Assembly (NCBI GenBank): GCA_934454405.1
Contig: CAKSFN010000002.1
Span: 106,332-170,331, forward strand
Origin: an uncultured Eubacteriales bacterium
Lineage (GTDB): Bacteria > Bacillota > Clostridia > Oscillospirales > UBA644
DNA: 64,000 nt
Reading direction: 5' to 3'
Shown: piece after piece, positions 17,092 through 24,844 of the stretch
How positions within the stretch are numbered: position 1 is the first letter of the stretch
Layout: each line of letters opens with the position of its first letter
Made by a program: the position numbers and the translations under genes
Notes under the pieces: generated by a model
The model's input: only the letters and a program-made list of their open reading frames with translations
Told to the model about the DNA's origin: nothing
Databases searched by the model: none

Positions 17092-17129
17092 AAAAACACC
17101 GACAGGGTTTTATCCCTGTCGGTGTTTTT
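17092..17129. terminator. Strong bidirectional terminator
   Basis: A perfect 16-bp stem (AAAAACACCGACAGGG / CCCTGTCGGTGTTTTT) with loop TTTTAT serves tRNA-Lys on the minus strand. It also blocks plus-strand read-through from tmRNA. Confidence 0.9.
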
Positions 17130-17173
17130 GCGTACCCGAATTTTTCTCTTAAAAAAGTCGGACAACGATTCGT

Positions 17174-17249
17174 TGGTGACCCATCGGAGATTCGAACTCC
17201 GGACACCATGATTAAAAGTCATGTGCTCTACCACCTGAGCTAATGAGTC
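17174..17249 (-). tRNA. tRNA-Lys (anticodon TTT)
   Basis: The cloverleaf has acceptor GACTCAT / ATGGGTC, anticodon loop CTTTTAA, T-arm with GTTCGAAT and encoded CCA. It is transcribed from its own promoter at 17273-17301. Confidence 0.97.
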
Positions 17250-17272
17250 GTTTCATTTTCAACGGCTTGTAT

Positions 17273-17301
17273 ATTATAACAAATTCAAATGCGTTTGTCA
17301 A
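17273..17301 (-). promoter_or_regulatory. Promoter of tRNA-Lys
   Basis: Minus-strand TTGACA (17301-17296), 17-bp spacer and TATAAT (17278-17273), a perfect consensus 24 bp before the tRNA. Confidence 0.9.
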
Positions 17302-17427
17302 GAGGTTACGCAGAGAAAAATGTGATATAATTTTTACTTTTACTTTGGCGTATATTGTAAAAATCAAACATAAATATAACTCGGCGGACGGTTTTCCGAA
17401 AAACGGCGGAATAATGCGAAAACAGCA

Positions 17428-17456
17428 TTGACAAAATGAAAAAGATATTATATAAT
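17428..17456 (+). promoter_or_regulatory. Promoter of the zinc-ribbon membrane protein gene
   Basis: TTGACA (17428-17433), 17-bp spacer and TATAAT (17451-17456), a perfect consensus promoter with a leader of about 75 nt. Confidence 0.88.
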
Positions 17457-17539
17457 TAAGTAAAGAAGCGCATAGGCTTTTTAAGACTCGGAAAACAAAG
17501 CAAACAATAACCCGTAAAACGGGATTAGGAGGAATAAAA

Positions 17540-18046
17540 ATGGCTTTTTGCACAAAATGCGGAAAACAAATCGAAGAAAACTCAAGGTTCTGCCCGTATT
17601 GCGGAGCATCTTTCGGAGAGCCGCAGGCGGCAAGTCCGGTTCAGCAGAAGGCTCCGTCGGAATCAGATCATACCGCGGAATATGAAAAGGATGACATTAA
17701 GGAAAACAAGGCAATTTCCGTGCTTTCTTATTTCGGTCCCCTGTTTATCGTTCCGCTGATTGCAACTCCGAATTCGAAATTTGCAAGATTCCATGCAAAT
17801 CAGGGGCTTGTTCTTTTTGCCCTTGAACTTATTTACGGCTGCTTCTATTCTTTTCTTTCGTTTTTACTTGCCTCGATCTTTAAGACCTCTTTATTGGGAG
17901 CAAGCGTTGCGTACACGCTGATCCTGCTTCCCTTCTCACTTGTCTGGATCTTCCTTCTCGTGATGACTGTAATAGGAATTGTGAATACCGCAAAAGGAAA
18001 AGCGCAGGATGTTCCGTGCTTCGGAAAGTTCAGATTTTTCAAATAA
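17540..18046 (+). CDS. Zinc-ribbon membrane protein (DUF4870/Tic20-like)
   Basis: This 168-residue protein starts with a zinc ribbon (CTKCGKQI...FCPYCG, residues 4-21), followed by a low-complexity linker. A C-terminal membrane domain with about three helices (residues 55-150) carries the 'ARFHANQGLVLF' signature shared by DUF4870 and Tic20-like proteins. Function is unknown; such proteins are common in Bacillota. It has a clear AGGAGG site and is a single gene with its own strong promoter. Confidence 0.8.
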   Translation: MAFCTKCGKQIEENSRFCPYCGASFGEPQAASPVQQKAPSESDHTAEYEKDDIKENKAISVLSYFGPLFIVPLIATPNSKFARFHANQGLVLFALELIYGCFYSFLSFLLASIFKTSLLGASVAYTLILLPFSLVWIFLLVMTVIGIVNTAKGKAQDVPCFGKFRFFK

Positions 18047-18056
18047 AAAGTTTTTC

Positions 18057-18090
18057 GGGGGCTGTAAAGAACGCTGTTTTTTACAGCTCC
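18057..18090 (+). terminator. Hairpin after the zinc-ribbon gene
   Basis: An 11-bp stem (GGGGCTGTAAA / TTTACAGCTCC, one G-U) lies 12 bp after the stop. No U-run follows. It belongs to a small family of similar hairpins also at 20641 and 48541. Confidence 0.6.
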
Positions 18091-18163
18091 GTTATAATAA
18101 TGAAGCATATAATTAAAAACCACGGACTTCACAGCCCCGAATGGATTCAAGGGATACGGAGAT

Positions 18164-19078
18164 ATGACGGAATATATCAGAACAGAGCTTAACGGCGGAT
18201 CCCTCTCCGTCTGCGAGAGAAAAGAAGAAAAACCCGTTTTGACGGTTATGACGGCGGAGGAATTTGCCGCGCGCAAAGAGCGGTTTTTGCACAACAAAGA
18301 GGTTCTGCACGGAAAAGGCGCCGCAAGATACTGCAAAGTCGAAGTTTTCGGAGATTGCGTTTGGGGAACTTTTCGTATTCCCAATAAAAGCGACGAGGCG
18401 TGTTCGCCCGTTGCGTTTATCTTTTACCTCACGGAAGAAAACCTCACGCTGATCGAGGACGCAGGAAACATCAAACAATGGATAAAGCTTCAAGCGGATA
18501 AAATCTGCGGATTCACCACGCCCGATACGATTCTTTTTCATCTTGTCGGAAATTCCATCGAAAACGATTTGTTTTATCTGGCGCATATAGAAAAAAGCAT
18601 CGAAGAGCTTGAAGATTCCGTTGCGGACAATCCTCCGAACGATTTCTTTGACGAGCTTACAAAAGCGCGGAAAAAGCTGACGGAGCTTCACGCCTGCTAT
18701 GAACAGATTTCCGATATGGCGGATATTCTCGGAGCGTGCGAAGGCGACAGTATCATAACGGAATCGAAATATTGGGCAAGGCTCGGAGACAGGGCGGACA
18801 GGCTCGGAAATCACGTCCGCTTGCTGCAGGAAAACATTTTGCAGCTGCGGGAGCTTTATCAGGCAAAGCAAGACGCAAAGCAAAACAAGGTTATGTGCAT
18901 TCTCACGATGGTTACAACGCTGTTTTTGCCGCTCACCCTTCTCACGGGCTGGTACGGTATGAACTTTGAAAATATGCCCGAGCTTCAATGGGAGTACGGG
19001 TATCTCGGCGTAATTATCATCGCAATTGTTTCGGTCGTTCTCGAAATCATCTACTTCAAAAAGAAAAAAATGTTCTGA
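18164..19078 (+). CDS. CorA-family divalent metal ion transporter
   Basis: This 304-residue protein has a large cytosolic N-terminal domain and two C-terminal membrane helices (about residues 240-262 and 273-294). The signature YGMNF at the end of the first helix is the GMN selectivity motif of CorA Mg2+/Co2+ channels. The charged tail FKKKKMF is typical. It has GGAG before the start. Magnesium transport is the family's usual role; metal preference cannot be read from the sequence. Confidence 0.92.
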   Translation: MTEYIRTELNGGSLSVCERKEEKPVLTVMTAEEFAARKERFLHNKEVLHGKGAARYCKVEVFGDCVWGTFRIPNKSDEACSPVAFIFYLTEENLTLIEDAGNIKQWIKLQADKICGFTTPDTILFHLVGNSIENDLFYLAHIEKSIEELEDSVADNPPNDFFDELTKARKKLTELHACYEQISDMADILGACEGDSIITESKYWARLGDRADRLGNHVRLLQENILQLRELYQAKQDAKQNKVMCILTMVTTLFLPLTLLTGWYGMNFENMPELQWEYGYLGVIIIAIVSVVLEIIYFKKKKMF

Positions 19079-19153
19079 GCGCCGCTCAAAAAGCGCATAA
19101 TCGTTTTATTCCCGTCATAGTTATTACCAAAACGAATTTTTCGGAGGTAAACT

Positions 19154-20632
19154 ATGACGGGAACCGATATTTACAGGGATATATCGACGCGCACCGACGG
19201 AGATATTTATATAGGGGTCGTGGGCCCCGTGCGCACAGGTAAATCAACATTTATCAAAAAATTTATGGAATCGCTTGTGATACCGAATATCGACGGCGAT
19301 TTCAAACGGGACAGAGCCATCGACGAGCTTCCGCAGTCCGCGGCGGGACGGACCATTATGACAACGGAGCCGAAATTTATCCCGAACGAAGCGGTCAACG
19401 TATGCGTTGACGACAATATAGATATGAGAATCCGACTGATAGACTGCGTCGGCTACATTGTGCCGAGCGCGCTCGGATATATCGAAAACAATTATCCGCG
19501 AATGGTTATGACGCCGTGGTTTGACGAGCAGGTGCCGTTCAATATGGCGGCGGAGATAGGCACGCAAAAAGTTATAACCGAACATTCGACGATAGGGCTT
19601 GTTGTTACAACCGACGGCACGATAGGCGAAATTCCGAGAGAGGATTACATAGAAGCGGAAACACGCGTCATTTCAGAGCTTAAAAACCTCGGAAAGCCTT
19701 TCGTTGTGCTGCTCAACTCAACTCAGCCCGATTCGGAGCCCACGCGGCTGCTTGCTCATTCGATGGCGGATGAGTACGGCGTAACAGTTATCCCGGCGGA
19801 CTGTCTGGCGCTCGGCGAGGAAGAAATAAAGTATATTCTCGGACAGATACTCTGCGAATTTCCCGTTAAGGAAATCAGAGTTTCAGTTCCCTCCTGGGTT
19901 TCGTCTCTTGAAGACGGGCACGCGCTGAAAGAAAGCGTCTGCAAGGACATCAGAGAAGCAACAAAAGAGTGCTGCCGCATAAGCGAAATTTCAAAAGTCG
20001 CGGAACGGCTCGAAAAGAACGAATATATATGCGCCGCAAAGACGGAAAAAACAGATCTCGGAACGGGTACGGCGCGAATAACGCTCGATTTGCCGAAACT
20101 GCTCTTTTATAAGGTTCTCGAAGACGCGACGGGTGTTCGGCTTGAAGACGACGGCGACCTTATCTCGCTTGTAACACGTCTTTCGCAGTCCAAACAAGTA
20201 TACGACAAACTGTCCGACGCGCTTGAATCCGCCGACGCCACGGGATACGGCATTGTAACGCCGAGCATTGACGAACTGACACTTGACGAACCCGAAATAG
20301 TAAAACAGGGCAACAGATTCGGCGTTCGGCTTAAAGCGTCCGCGCCTTCATACCATATAATCAAGGCTGATATCCAAACCGAAGTCTCCCCTATTGTCGG
20401 CAGCGAAAAACAGTCGGAAGAACTTGTCAGGTTTTTGCTGACGGGATTTGAGGAAGACCCGAAAAAGATTTGGGAGAGCAATATTTTCGGAAAATCCCTG
20501 CACGAGCTCGTAAACGAGGGATTAAACGCCAAATTGAACAAAATGCCGCAGGACGCACGCGGAAAAGTTCAGGAAACGCTGCAAAAAATCATCAACGAGG
20601 GCAGCGGCGGACTTATCTGCATAATCCTGTAA
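19154..20632 (+). CDS. spoIVA: Stage IV sporulation protein A (spore coat ATPase)
   Basis: SpoIVA polymerises on the forespore surface using ATP and forms the platform for coat assembly. The 492-residue length matches the family. The N-terminal GTPase-like ATPase domain has Walker A GPVRTGKST (about residues 24-32), and the characteristic segment 'DELPQSAAGRTIMTTEPKF' follows. The C-terminal end 'GGLICIIL' is the conserved tail. It is a single gene with GGAGG before the ATG and a terminator immediately after. It shows that the organism makes endospores. Confidence 0.97.
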   Translation: MTGTDIYRDISTRTDGDIYIGVVGPVRTGKSTFIKKFMESLVIPNIDGDFKRDRAIDELPQSAAGRTIMTTEPKFIPNEAVNVCVDDNIDMRIRLIDCVGYIVPSALGYIENNYPRMVMTPWFDEQVPFNMAAEIGTQKVITEHSTIGLVVTTDGTIGEIPREDYIEAETRVISELKNLGKPFVVLLNSTQPDSEPTRLLAHSMADEYGVTVIPADCLALGEEEIKYILGQILCEFPVKEIRVSVPSWVSSLEDGHALKESVCKDIREATKECCRISEISKVAERLEKNEYICAAKTEKTDLGTGTARITLDLPKLLFYKVLEDATGVRLEDDGDLISLVTRLSQSKQVYDKLSDALESADATGYGIVTPSIDELTLDEPEIVKQGNRFGVRLKASAPSYHIIKADIQTEVSPIVGSEKQSEELVRFLLTGFEEDPKKIWESNIFGKSLHELVNEGLNAKLNKMPQDARGKVQETLQKIINEGSGGLICIIL

Positions 20633-20640
20633 AAAACTTT

Positions 20641-20684
20641 GGGGCTGTAAAAAACTTGCGTTTTTTTACAACCCCTTCTTTTTT
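20641..20684 (+). terminator. Terminator of spoIVA
   Basis: GGGGCTGTAAAAAA pairs with TTTTTTACAACCCC (one mismatch), followed by a T-rich tail with seven T's. Confidence 0.85.
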
Positions 20685-20697
20685 TCTCAAAACAATG

Positions 20698-20726
20698 TTG
20701 CATTCCGGTAAAAATCGTGCTATAAT
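20698..20726 (+). promoter_or_regulatory. Promoter of the acyltransferase gene
   Basis: TTGCAT (20698-20703), 17-bp spacer, TATAAT (20721-20726), 39 bp before the ATG. Confidence 0.75.
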
Positions 20727-20764
20727 ATCAGAAGATTATTTGATAAAGCCTCGGGAGGACGAAA

Positions 20765-21949
20765 ATGAAGAAGGACAGAAACTACGGAATCGATTTACTT
20801 AAAATGCTCTCAATGTTTATGGTCGTTATCCTGCACATACTCGGTTACAGCAAAATCAGAGAGCAAGGTATGATTAATAACACCGCCGTATACGGAGGCG
20901 CGTGGCTGCTCGAAATCTGCGCGTATTGTGCGGTCAACATTTTCTCGATGACTACCGGTTATTTAATGTCCTCGCGTCCGTTCGGATACAAAAAAATTCT
21001 TCCCCTCTGGGCTCAGGGCTTTTTCTATTCCGCAGCGGGGGCTATGATCCTGTTCCCGATTTTTCCTCAATCTTTCGGGCTCAAAACGGTTTTGAATTCC
21101 CTGTTTTATGTTTCAACAGGTTCATATTGGTATTTTACGGCATATTTTTGTATGTTCCTTTTTATGCCTTTTCTCAACAGACTTACAGACGGACTTTCAA
21201 AAAAACGGTTTTCGGTTTTGCTCGCAACCTGTTTTTTCCTCTTTTCGTTTTTGCCTACTGTCTTTTGCCGCGACATTTTTCATACAAACAGCGGTTACAG
21301 CGCGCTTTGGCTCTGCGTTATGTACCTGTTCGGCTCATATATAAAAAGATTTAACGTCGCAGAAAAAATCAAACCCTATGTCTCCGTTCTTCTGTATGCC
21401 TGCTCCGTATTGTTTACATGGGGTGTTAAAATGTGCGCGGAAGCCATTCTTCCTCAAAACGCGCATAAAGAAGCGATTGCAAACATTTTTTTCAAGTATA
21501 CGTCCTTCACTATCGTTATAGCCGCATTTGCGCTTTTCACGCTTTTCTCAAAGATAAAAGTGTCGAAGAAAGGGCTTCTCCTTTCGATTGCAAAGTTAAG
21601 CCCCTATTCATTCGGTGTTTATCTGATACATATGCATCCGCTTTTCAAAACAAATGTACTCTCAACTTACGGAGTACTCTTTCAAAAGCTTCCCCCACTT
21701 CTGATTATACCTGCGATTCTTGTTTTTTCCCTTCTTCTTTTTGCCGTATGTATCGGAATCGAATATCTTCGCTCCCTTATTTTCAAAAAGCTGAAAATCA
21801 ACGACTGCATTTATAAAGCAGCTTCTTTCACGGCGTCGAAGTTTTTGGGTTCAAAGCTCGGAATCAAATTGGAAAAGATGCTTTCGGACGACAAAGAAAC
21901 CGCAAATTCAACAGACTGCAAAAAAGCTGTTTCTGACACAAGTAACTGA
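20765..21949 (+). CDS. Acyltransferase 3 family membrane protein
   Basis: This 394-residue protein has ten or so hydrophobic segments and the typical acyltransferase-3 N-terminus 'GIDLLKMLSMFMVVILHI', where the His near residue 23 is the conserved catalytic-site residue. Members transfer acetyl or other acyl groups to cell-wall sugars, teichoic acids or exopolysaccharides across the membrane. The charged C-terminal ~50 residues are probably cytosolic. It has GGGAGG before the ATG and stands alone between spoIVA and a regulator gene, so the acceptor molecule is not indicated. Confidence 0.85.
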   Translation: MKKDRNYGIDLLKMLSMFMVVILHILGYSKIREQGMINNTAVYGGAWLLEICAYCAVNIFSMTTGYLMSSRPFGYKKILPLWAQGFFYSAAGAMILFPIFPQSFGLKTVLNSLFYVSTGSYWYFTAYFCMFLFMPFLNRLTDGLSKKRFSVLLATCFFLFSFLPTVFCRDIFHTNSGYSALWLCVMYLFGSYIKRFNVAEKIKPYVSVLLYACSVLFTWGVKMCAEAILPQNAHKEAIANIFFKYTSFTIVIAAFALFTLFSKIKVSKKGLLLSIAKLSPYSFGVYLIHMHPLFKTNVLSTYGVLFQKLPPLLIIPAILVFSLLLFAVCIGIEYLRSLIFKKLKINDCIYKAASFTASKFLGSKLGIKLEKMLSDDKETANSTDCKKAVSDTSN

Positions 21950-22101
21950 GTTTATCAGAAACGGGATTACTTCAAATTGAAGCTGCTTGAAGGCAAATAT
22001 CTCACGAAATCTTTGGATGTTATTGTTTTTTAATTCCGTTTGACACAAAGAAATCATACTGTTCGTTGCTTTCCGAAATATATGAAAGGACATTAAAAGT
22101 G

Positions 22102-22671
22102 ATGTCGCAGATAACGAAACGGGCGCTTGAAGCGTCGCTGAAAAATCTTTTGCTCAAAAAGCCGCTGAACAAAATAACAGTCAACGACATAACCGAAGAC
22201 TGCGGAATTAACCGAATGACATTTTATTATCATTTTAAGGACATTTACGACCTTGTGGAATGGTCTTGTCTGGAGGACGCGTCAAAGGCTCTGAAAGAAA
22301 AAAAGACTCACGACACATGGGAACAGGGGCTTATTCAGATTTTTTATGAAATCAGAGAAAACAAGCCTTTCATAATGAATGTTTACAGATGCGTCAGCCG
22401 TGAGCGTGTCGAAAGGTATCTGAACCCGCTTACCGACGACCTTGTTATGGGCGTCGTAGAGGAGCAGTCCGCAGGAATGTCCGTGCGCGACGAGGACAAA
22501 CAATTTATTGCAAAAATATATGCTTATATATTGGTAGGCGTTATGTTGGATTGGATATGCGACGACATGAAAGAAGAACCCGAACAACTCGTTGAACGGT
22601 TGGCGCTCGCCATTCAGGGCAACATCTCATCCGCGCTTGAACGCTTCAGAACAGATAAGAGAAGAGCATAA
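22102..22671 (+). CDS. TetR/AcrR-family regulator (DhaS-like C-terminus)
   Basis: This 189-residue regulator has an N-terminal helix-turn-helix (about residues 10-55, 'ITVNDITEDCGINRMTFYYHF') and a helical ligand domain of the TetR_C_8/DhaS type. I chose the ATG at 22102, which follows GAAAGGA; an upstream in-frame ATG at 22066 lacks a site. It is directly upstream of the oleate hydratase gene, which has its own promoter. A link between the two, with the regulator sensing unsaturated fatty acids, is plausible but inferred. Confidence 0.88.
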   Translation: MSQITKRALEASLKNLLLKKPLNKITVNDITEDCGINRMTFYYHFKDIYDLVEWSCLEDASKALKEKKTHDTWEQGLIQIFYEIRENKPFIMNVYRCVSRERVERYLNPLTDDLVMGVVEEQSAGMSVRDEDKQFIAKIYAYILVGVMLDWICDDMKEEPEQLVERLALAIQGNISSALERFRTDKRRA

Positions 22672-22716
22672 TCTTATCAAATTGCCGAAGATGATAAAAT
22701 TTTTTACAGATTATAT

Positions 22717-22752
22717 CTCCGTGATAAGTTCTTTATCACGGGGCTTTTTTTG
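22717..22752 (+). terminator. Terminator of the TetR gene
   Basis: CCGTGATAA / TTATCACGG stem followed by GGCTTTTTTT. Confidence 0.85.
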
Positions 22753-22756
22753 TTTA

Positions 22757-22784
22757 TTGTAATTCACCGAAAAGTGAGTATAAT
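22757..22784 (+). promoter_or_regulatory. Promoter and possible operator of oleate hydratase
   Basis: TTGTAA (22757-22762), 16-bp spacer and TATAAT (22779-22784). The spacer contains a short dyad TTCAC-6-GTGAG that could be a TetR-type operator; this is inference. Confidence 0.6.
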
Positions 22785-22818
22785 AAAGACAGAAAAAATA
22801 AATCGGAGGTAATCCATT

Positions 22819-24612
22819 ATGTATTATTCGGCAGGTAACTATGAATCTTTCGCCCGTCCGGAAAAACCGGAGGGTGTAGACAAAAAATCGGCTTATATCA
22901 TAGGCACGGGTCTTGCGGGACTTTCCGCTGCGTTCTATCTTGTACGCGACGGTCAGATGAAAGGCGAACATATTCACCTTCTCGAAAAACTCGATTTGGC
23001 GGGCGGCAGCTGCGACGGACGCAAGGATGTAACAAAAGGCTTCTATATGCGCGGCGGCAGAGAGATGGACAACCATTTTGAAGTTATGTGGGATATGTTC
23101 AGAGATGTTCCCTCCGTTGAAACGCCGGGTGTTTCCGTTCTCGACGAATACTATTGGCTCAACAAGCACGACCCGAACTATTCGCTTTGCAGAGCGACCG
23201 TAAACCGCGGCAAAGACGCGCACACGGACAAAAAATTCGAGCTTGACAAAGAATCCGCTCTGGCGCTTTCAAAGCTCTTTATGACACCTGAAAAAGACCT
23301 TGAAGACAAAAAAATCTCGGACGTTCTCCCCTCTTCATTCTGGTCAACAAACTTCTGGCTTTATTGGCAGACGATGTTTGCGTTCCAGCGTTGGTCGAGC
23401 GCGCTTGAAATGAAGAGATACCTTTGCAGATACGTTCACCATATCGACGGCCTTCCCGATTTCAGCGCGTTGAGATTCACAAAATACAACCAGTACGAAA
23501 GCATGATTCTTCCCCTTGTAAAGTATCTTGAATCGCACGGCGTTACCATTGAATACGGTATGGACGTCAGGAATGTTATAATTGAAGACAACGGCGACAA
23601 AAAGGTTGCCAAACAGATAGTTTATATCAAGGACGGCAAAGAGCAGACCATTGACCTTATCGAAGACGACCTCGTATTCATCACAAACGGCTGCTGCACG
23701 GACACTTCCTGCTACGGCGACCAGACCCACGCACCCGATATTTCAAATGTTCGCAACGGCGTCGGAGAATCCTGGGATCTTTGGAAGAATATCGCAAGAC
23801 AGGCTAAAAACGGCGAATACGGCAATCCGGACAAATTCTGCAGCGACTTTGAAGCGACCAACTGGATGAGCGCCACTGTTGCGACGGCGGATGAGAAAAT
23901 CATCGGCTATATAATGGACATTTGCAAGAGAGACCCGAGAGCCGGCAAAGTTACGACAGGCGGTATCGTTACCGTAAAAGACAGCACGGACAATTGGTAT
24001 CTGTCTTGGACTATAAACCGTCAGCCGCAGTTCAAAGCACAGGACAAAAACACAGTTCTTGTTTGGGTATATGCGCTGAACACAAACAAAGAGGGCAACT
24101 ACGTCAAAAAGGCAATGCGCGACTGCACGGGCGAAGAAGTCTGCCGCGAATGGCTTTATCACATCGGCGTTCCGACAAACGAAATTGACGAACTTGCAAA
24201 GAATGCTTGCAATACAACAACGTGCTTTATGCCGTTTATCAACGCGTTCTTCCAGCCGAGAAAGGAAGCGGACCGTCCGCTTGTCGTGCCTCACGGCGCC
24301 GTCAACTTCGCATTCCTCGGTCAGTTCGCGGAAACTCCGAGAGACACCATTTTCACCACGGAATACTCGATCCGTACCGGTATGGAAGCGGTCTATACCC
24401 TGCTCAATGTTGACAGAGGCGTTCCCGAAGTCTGGGGCAGCAAATACGATGTCCGCGAACTGTTGAGAGCGTGCTACTACGCAATCGATAAAAAGCCCAT
24501 AACCGACATAAAACTTTCTTTCGCGGAAAAAGAGGCTCTGAAACTCGTTATGAAGAAAGTCAGGGGCACGGATATCGAAATTCTGCTCAAAGAAAGCGGA
24601 CTTATTCAATAA
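22819..24612 (+). CDS. ohyA: Oleate hydratase (MCRA family)
   Basis: This FAD enzyme adds water to cis-9 unsaturated fatty acids, giving 10-hydroxy acids, a common detoxification step of gut bacteria. The 597-residue length fits the family. The N-terminal FAD motif GTGLAGLSAAF is at about residues 29-39, followed by 'LLEKLDLAGGSCDG' and the family hallmark 'RGGREMDNHFE' near residues 75-85. Further conserved parts include 'FITNGCCTDTS' and 'RDTIFTTEYSIRTGM'. It has a GGAGG site, its own promoter and terminator, and follows a TetR regulator. Confidence 0.96.
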   Translation: MYYSAGNYESFARPEKPEGVDKKSAYIIGTGLAGLSAAFYLVRDGQMKGEHIHLLEKLDLAGGSCDGRKDVTKGFYMRGGREMDNHFEVMWDMFRDVPSVETPGVSVLDEYYWLNKHDPNYSLCRATVNRGKDAHTDKKFELDKESALALSKLFMTPEKDLEDKKISDVLPSSFWSTNFWLYWQTMFAFQRWSSALEMKRYLCRYVHHIDGLPDFSALRFTKYNQYESMILPLVKYLESHGVTIEYGMDVRNVIIEDNGDKKVAKQIVYIKDGKEQTIDLIEDDLVFITNGCCTDTSCYGDQTHAPDISNVRNGVGESWDLWKNIARQAKNGEYGNPDKFCSDFEATNWMSATVATADEKIIGYIMDICKRDPRAGKVTTGGIVTVKDSTDNWYLSWTINRQPQFKAQDKNTVLVWVYALNTNKEGNYVKKAMRDCTGEEVCREWLYHIGVPTNEIDELAKNACNTTTCFMPFINAFFQPRKEADRPLVVPHGAVNFAFLGQFAETPRDTIFTTEYSIRTGMEAVYTLLNVDRGVPEVWGSKYDVRELLRACYYAIDKKPITDIKLSFAEKEALKLVMKKVRGTDIEILLKESGLIQ

Positions 24613-24628
24613 TCAAACATCAAAACAC

Positions 24629-24665
24629 TTCCGGTGAGTCGATTTTTCGGCTCACCGGAATTTTT
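24629..24665 (+). terminator. Terminator of oleate hydratase
   Basis: Perfect 10-bp stem TTCCGGTGAG / CTCACCGGAA followed by TTTTT. Confidence 0.92.
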
Positions 24666-24748
24666 ACAGCAAAAACAATTATCTTACGCTTTATGCACCG
24701 AATCAGTGAATAATCTTTTCAAAAAGTTAAAAAAATGTCTTTTCCCTA

Positions 24749-24777
24749 TTGCATTTCGTGTCAAACTGTGTTACAAT
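24749..24777 (+). promoter_or_regulatory. Promoter of the 5'-nucleotidase gene
   Basis: TTGCAT (24749-24754), 17-bp spacer and TACAAT (24772-24777), about 65 bp before the start. Confidence 0.7.
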
Positions 24778-24844
24778 AATATCAGTACAATAAATCGCGG
24801 CGGAAATATTTAGCCGCCCCGAAAAAAGATCAGGAGGTAACCAT

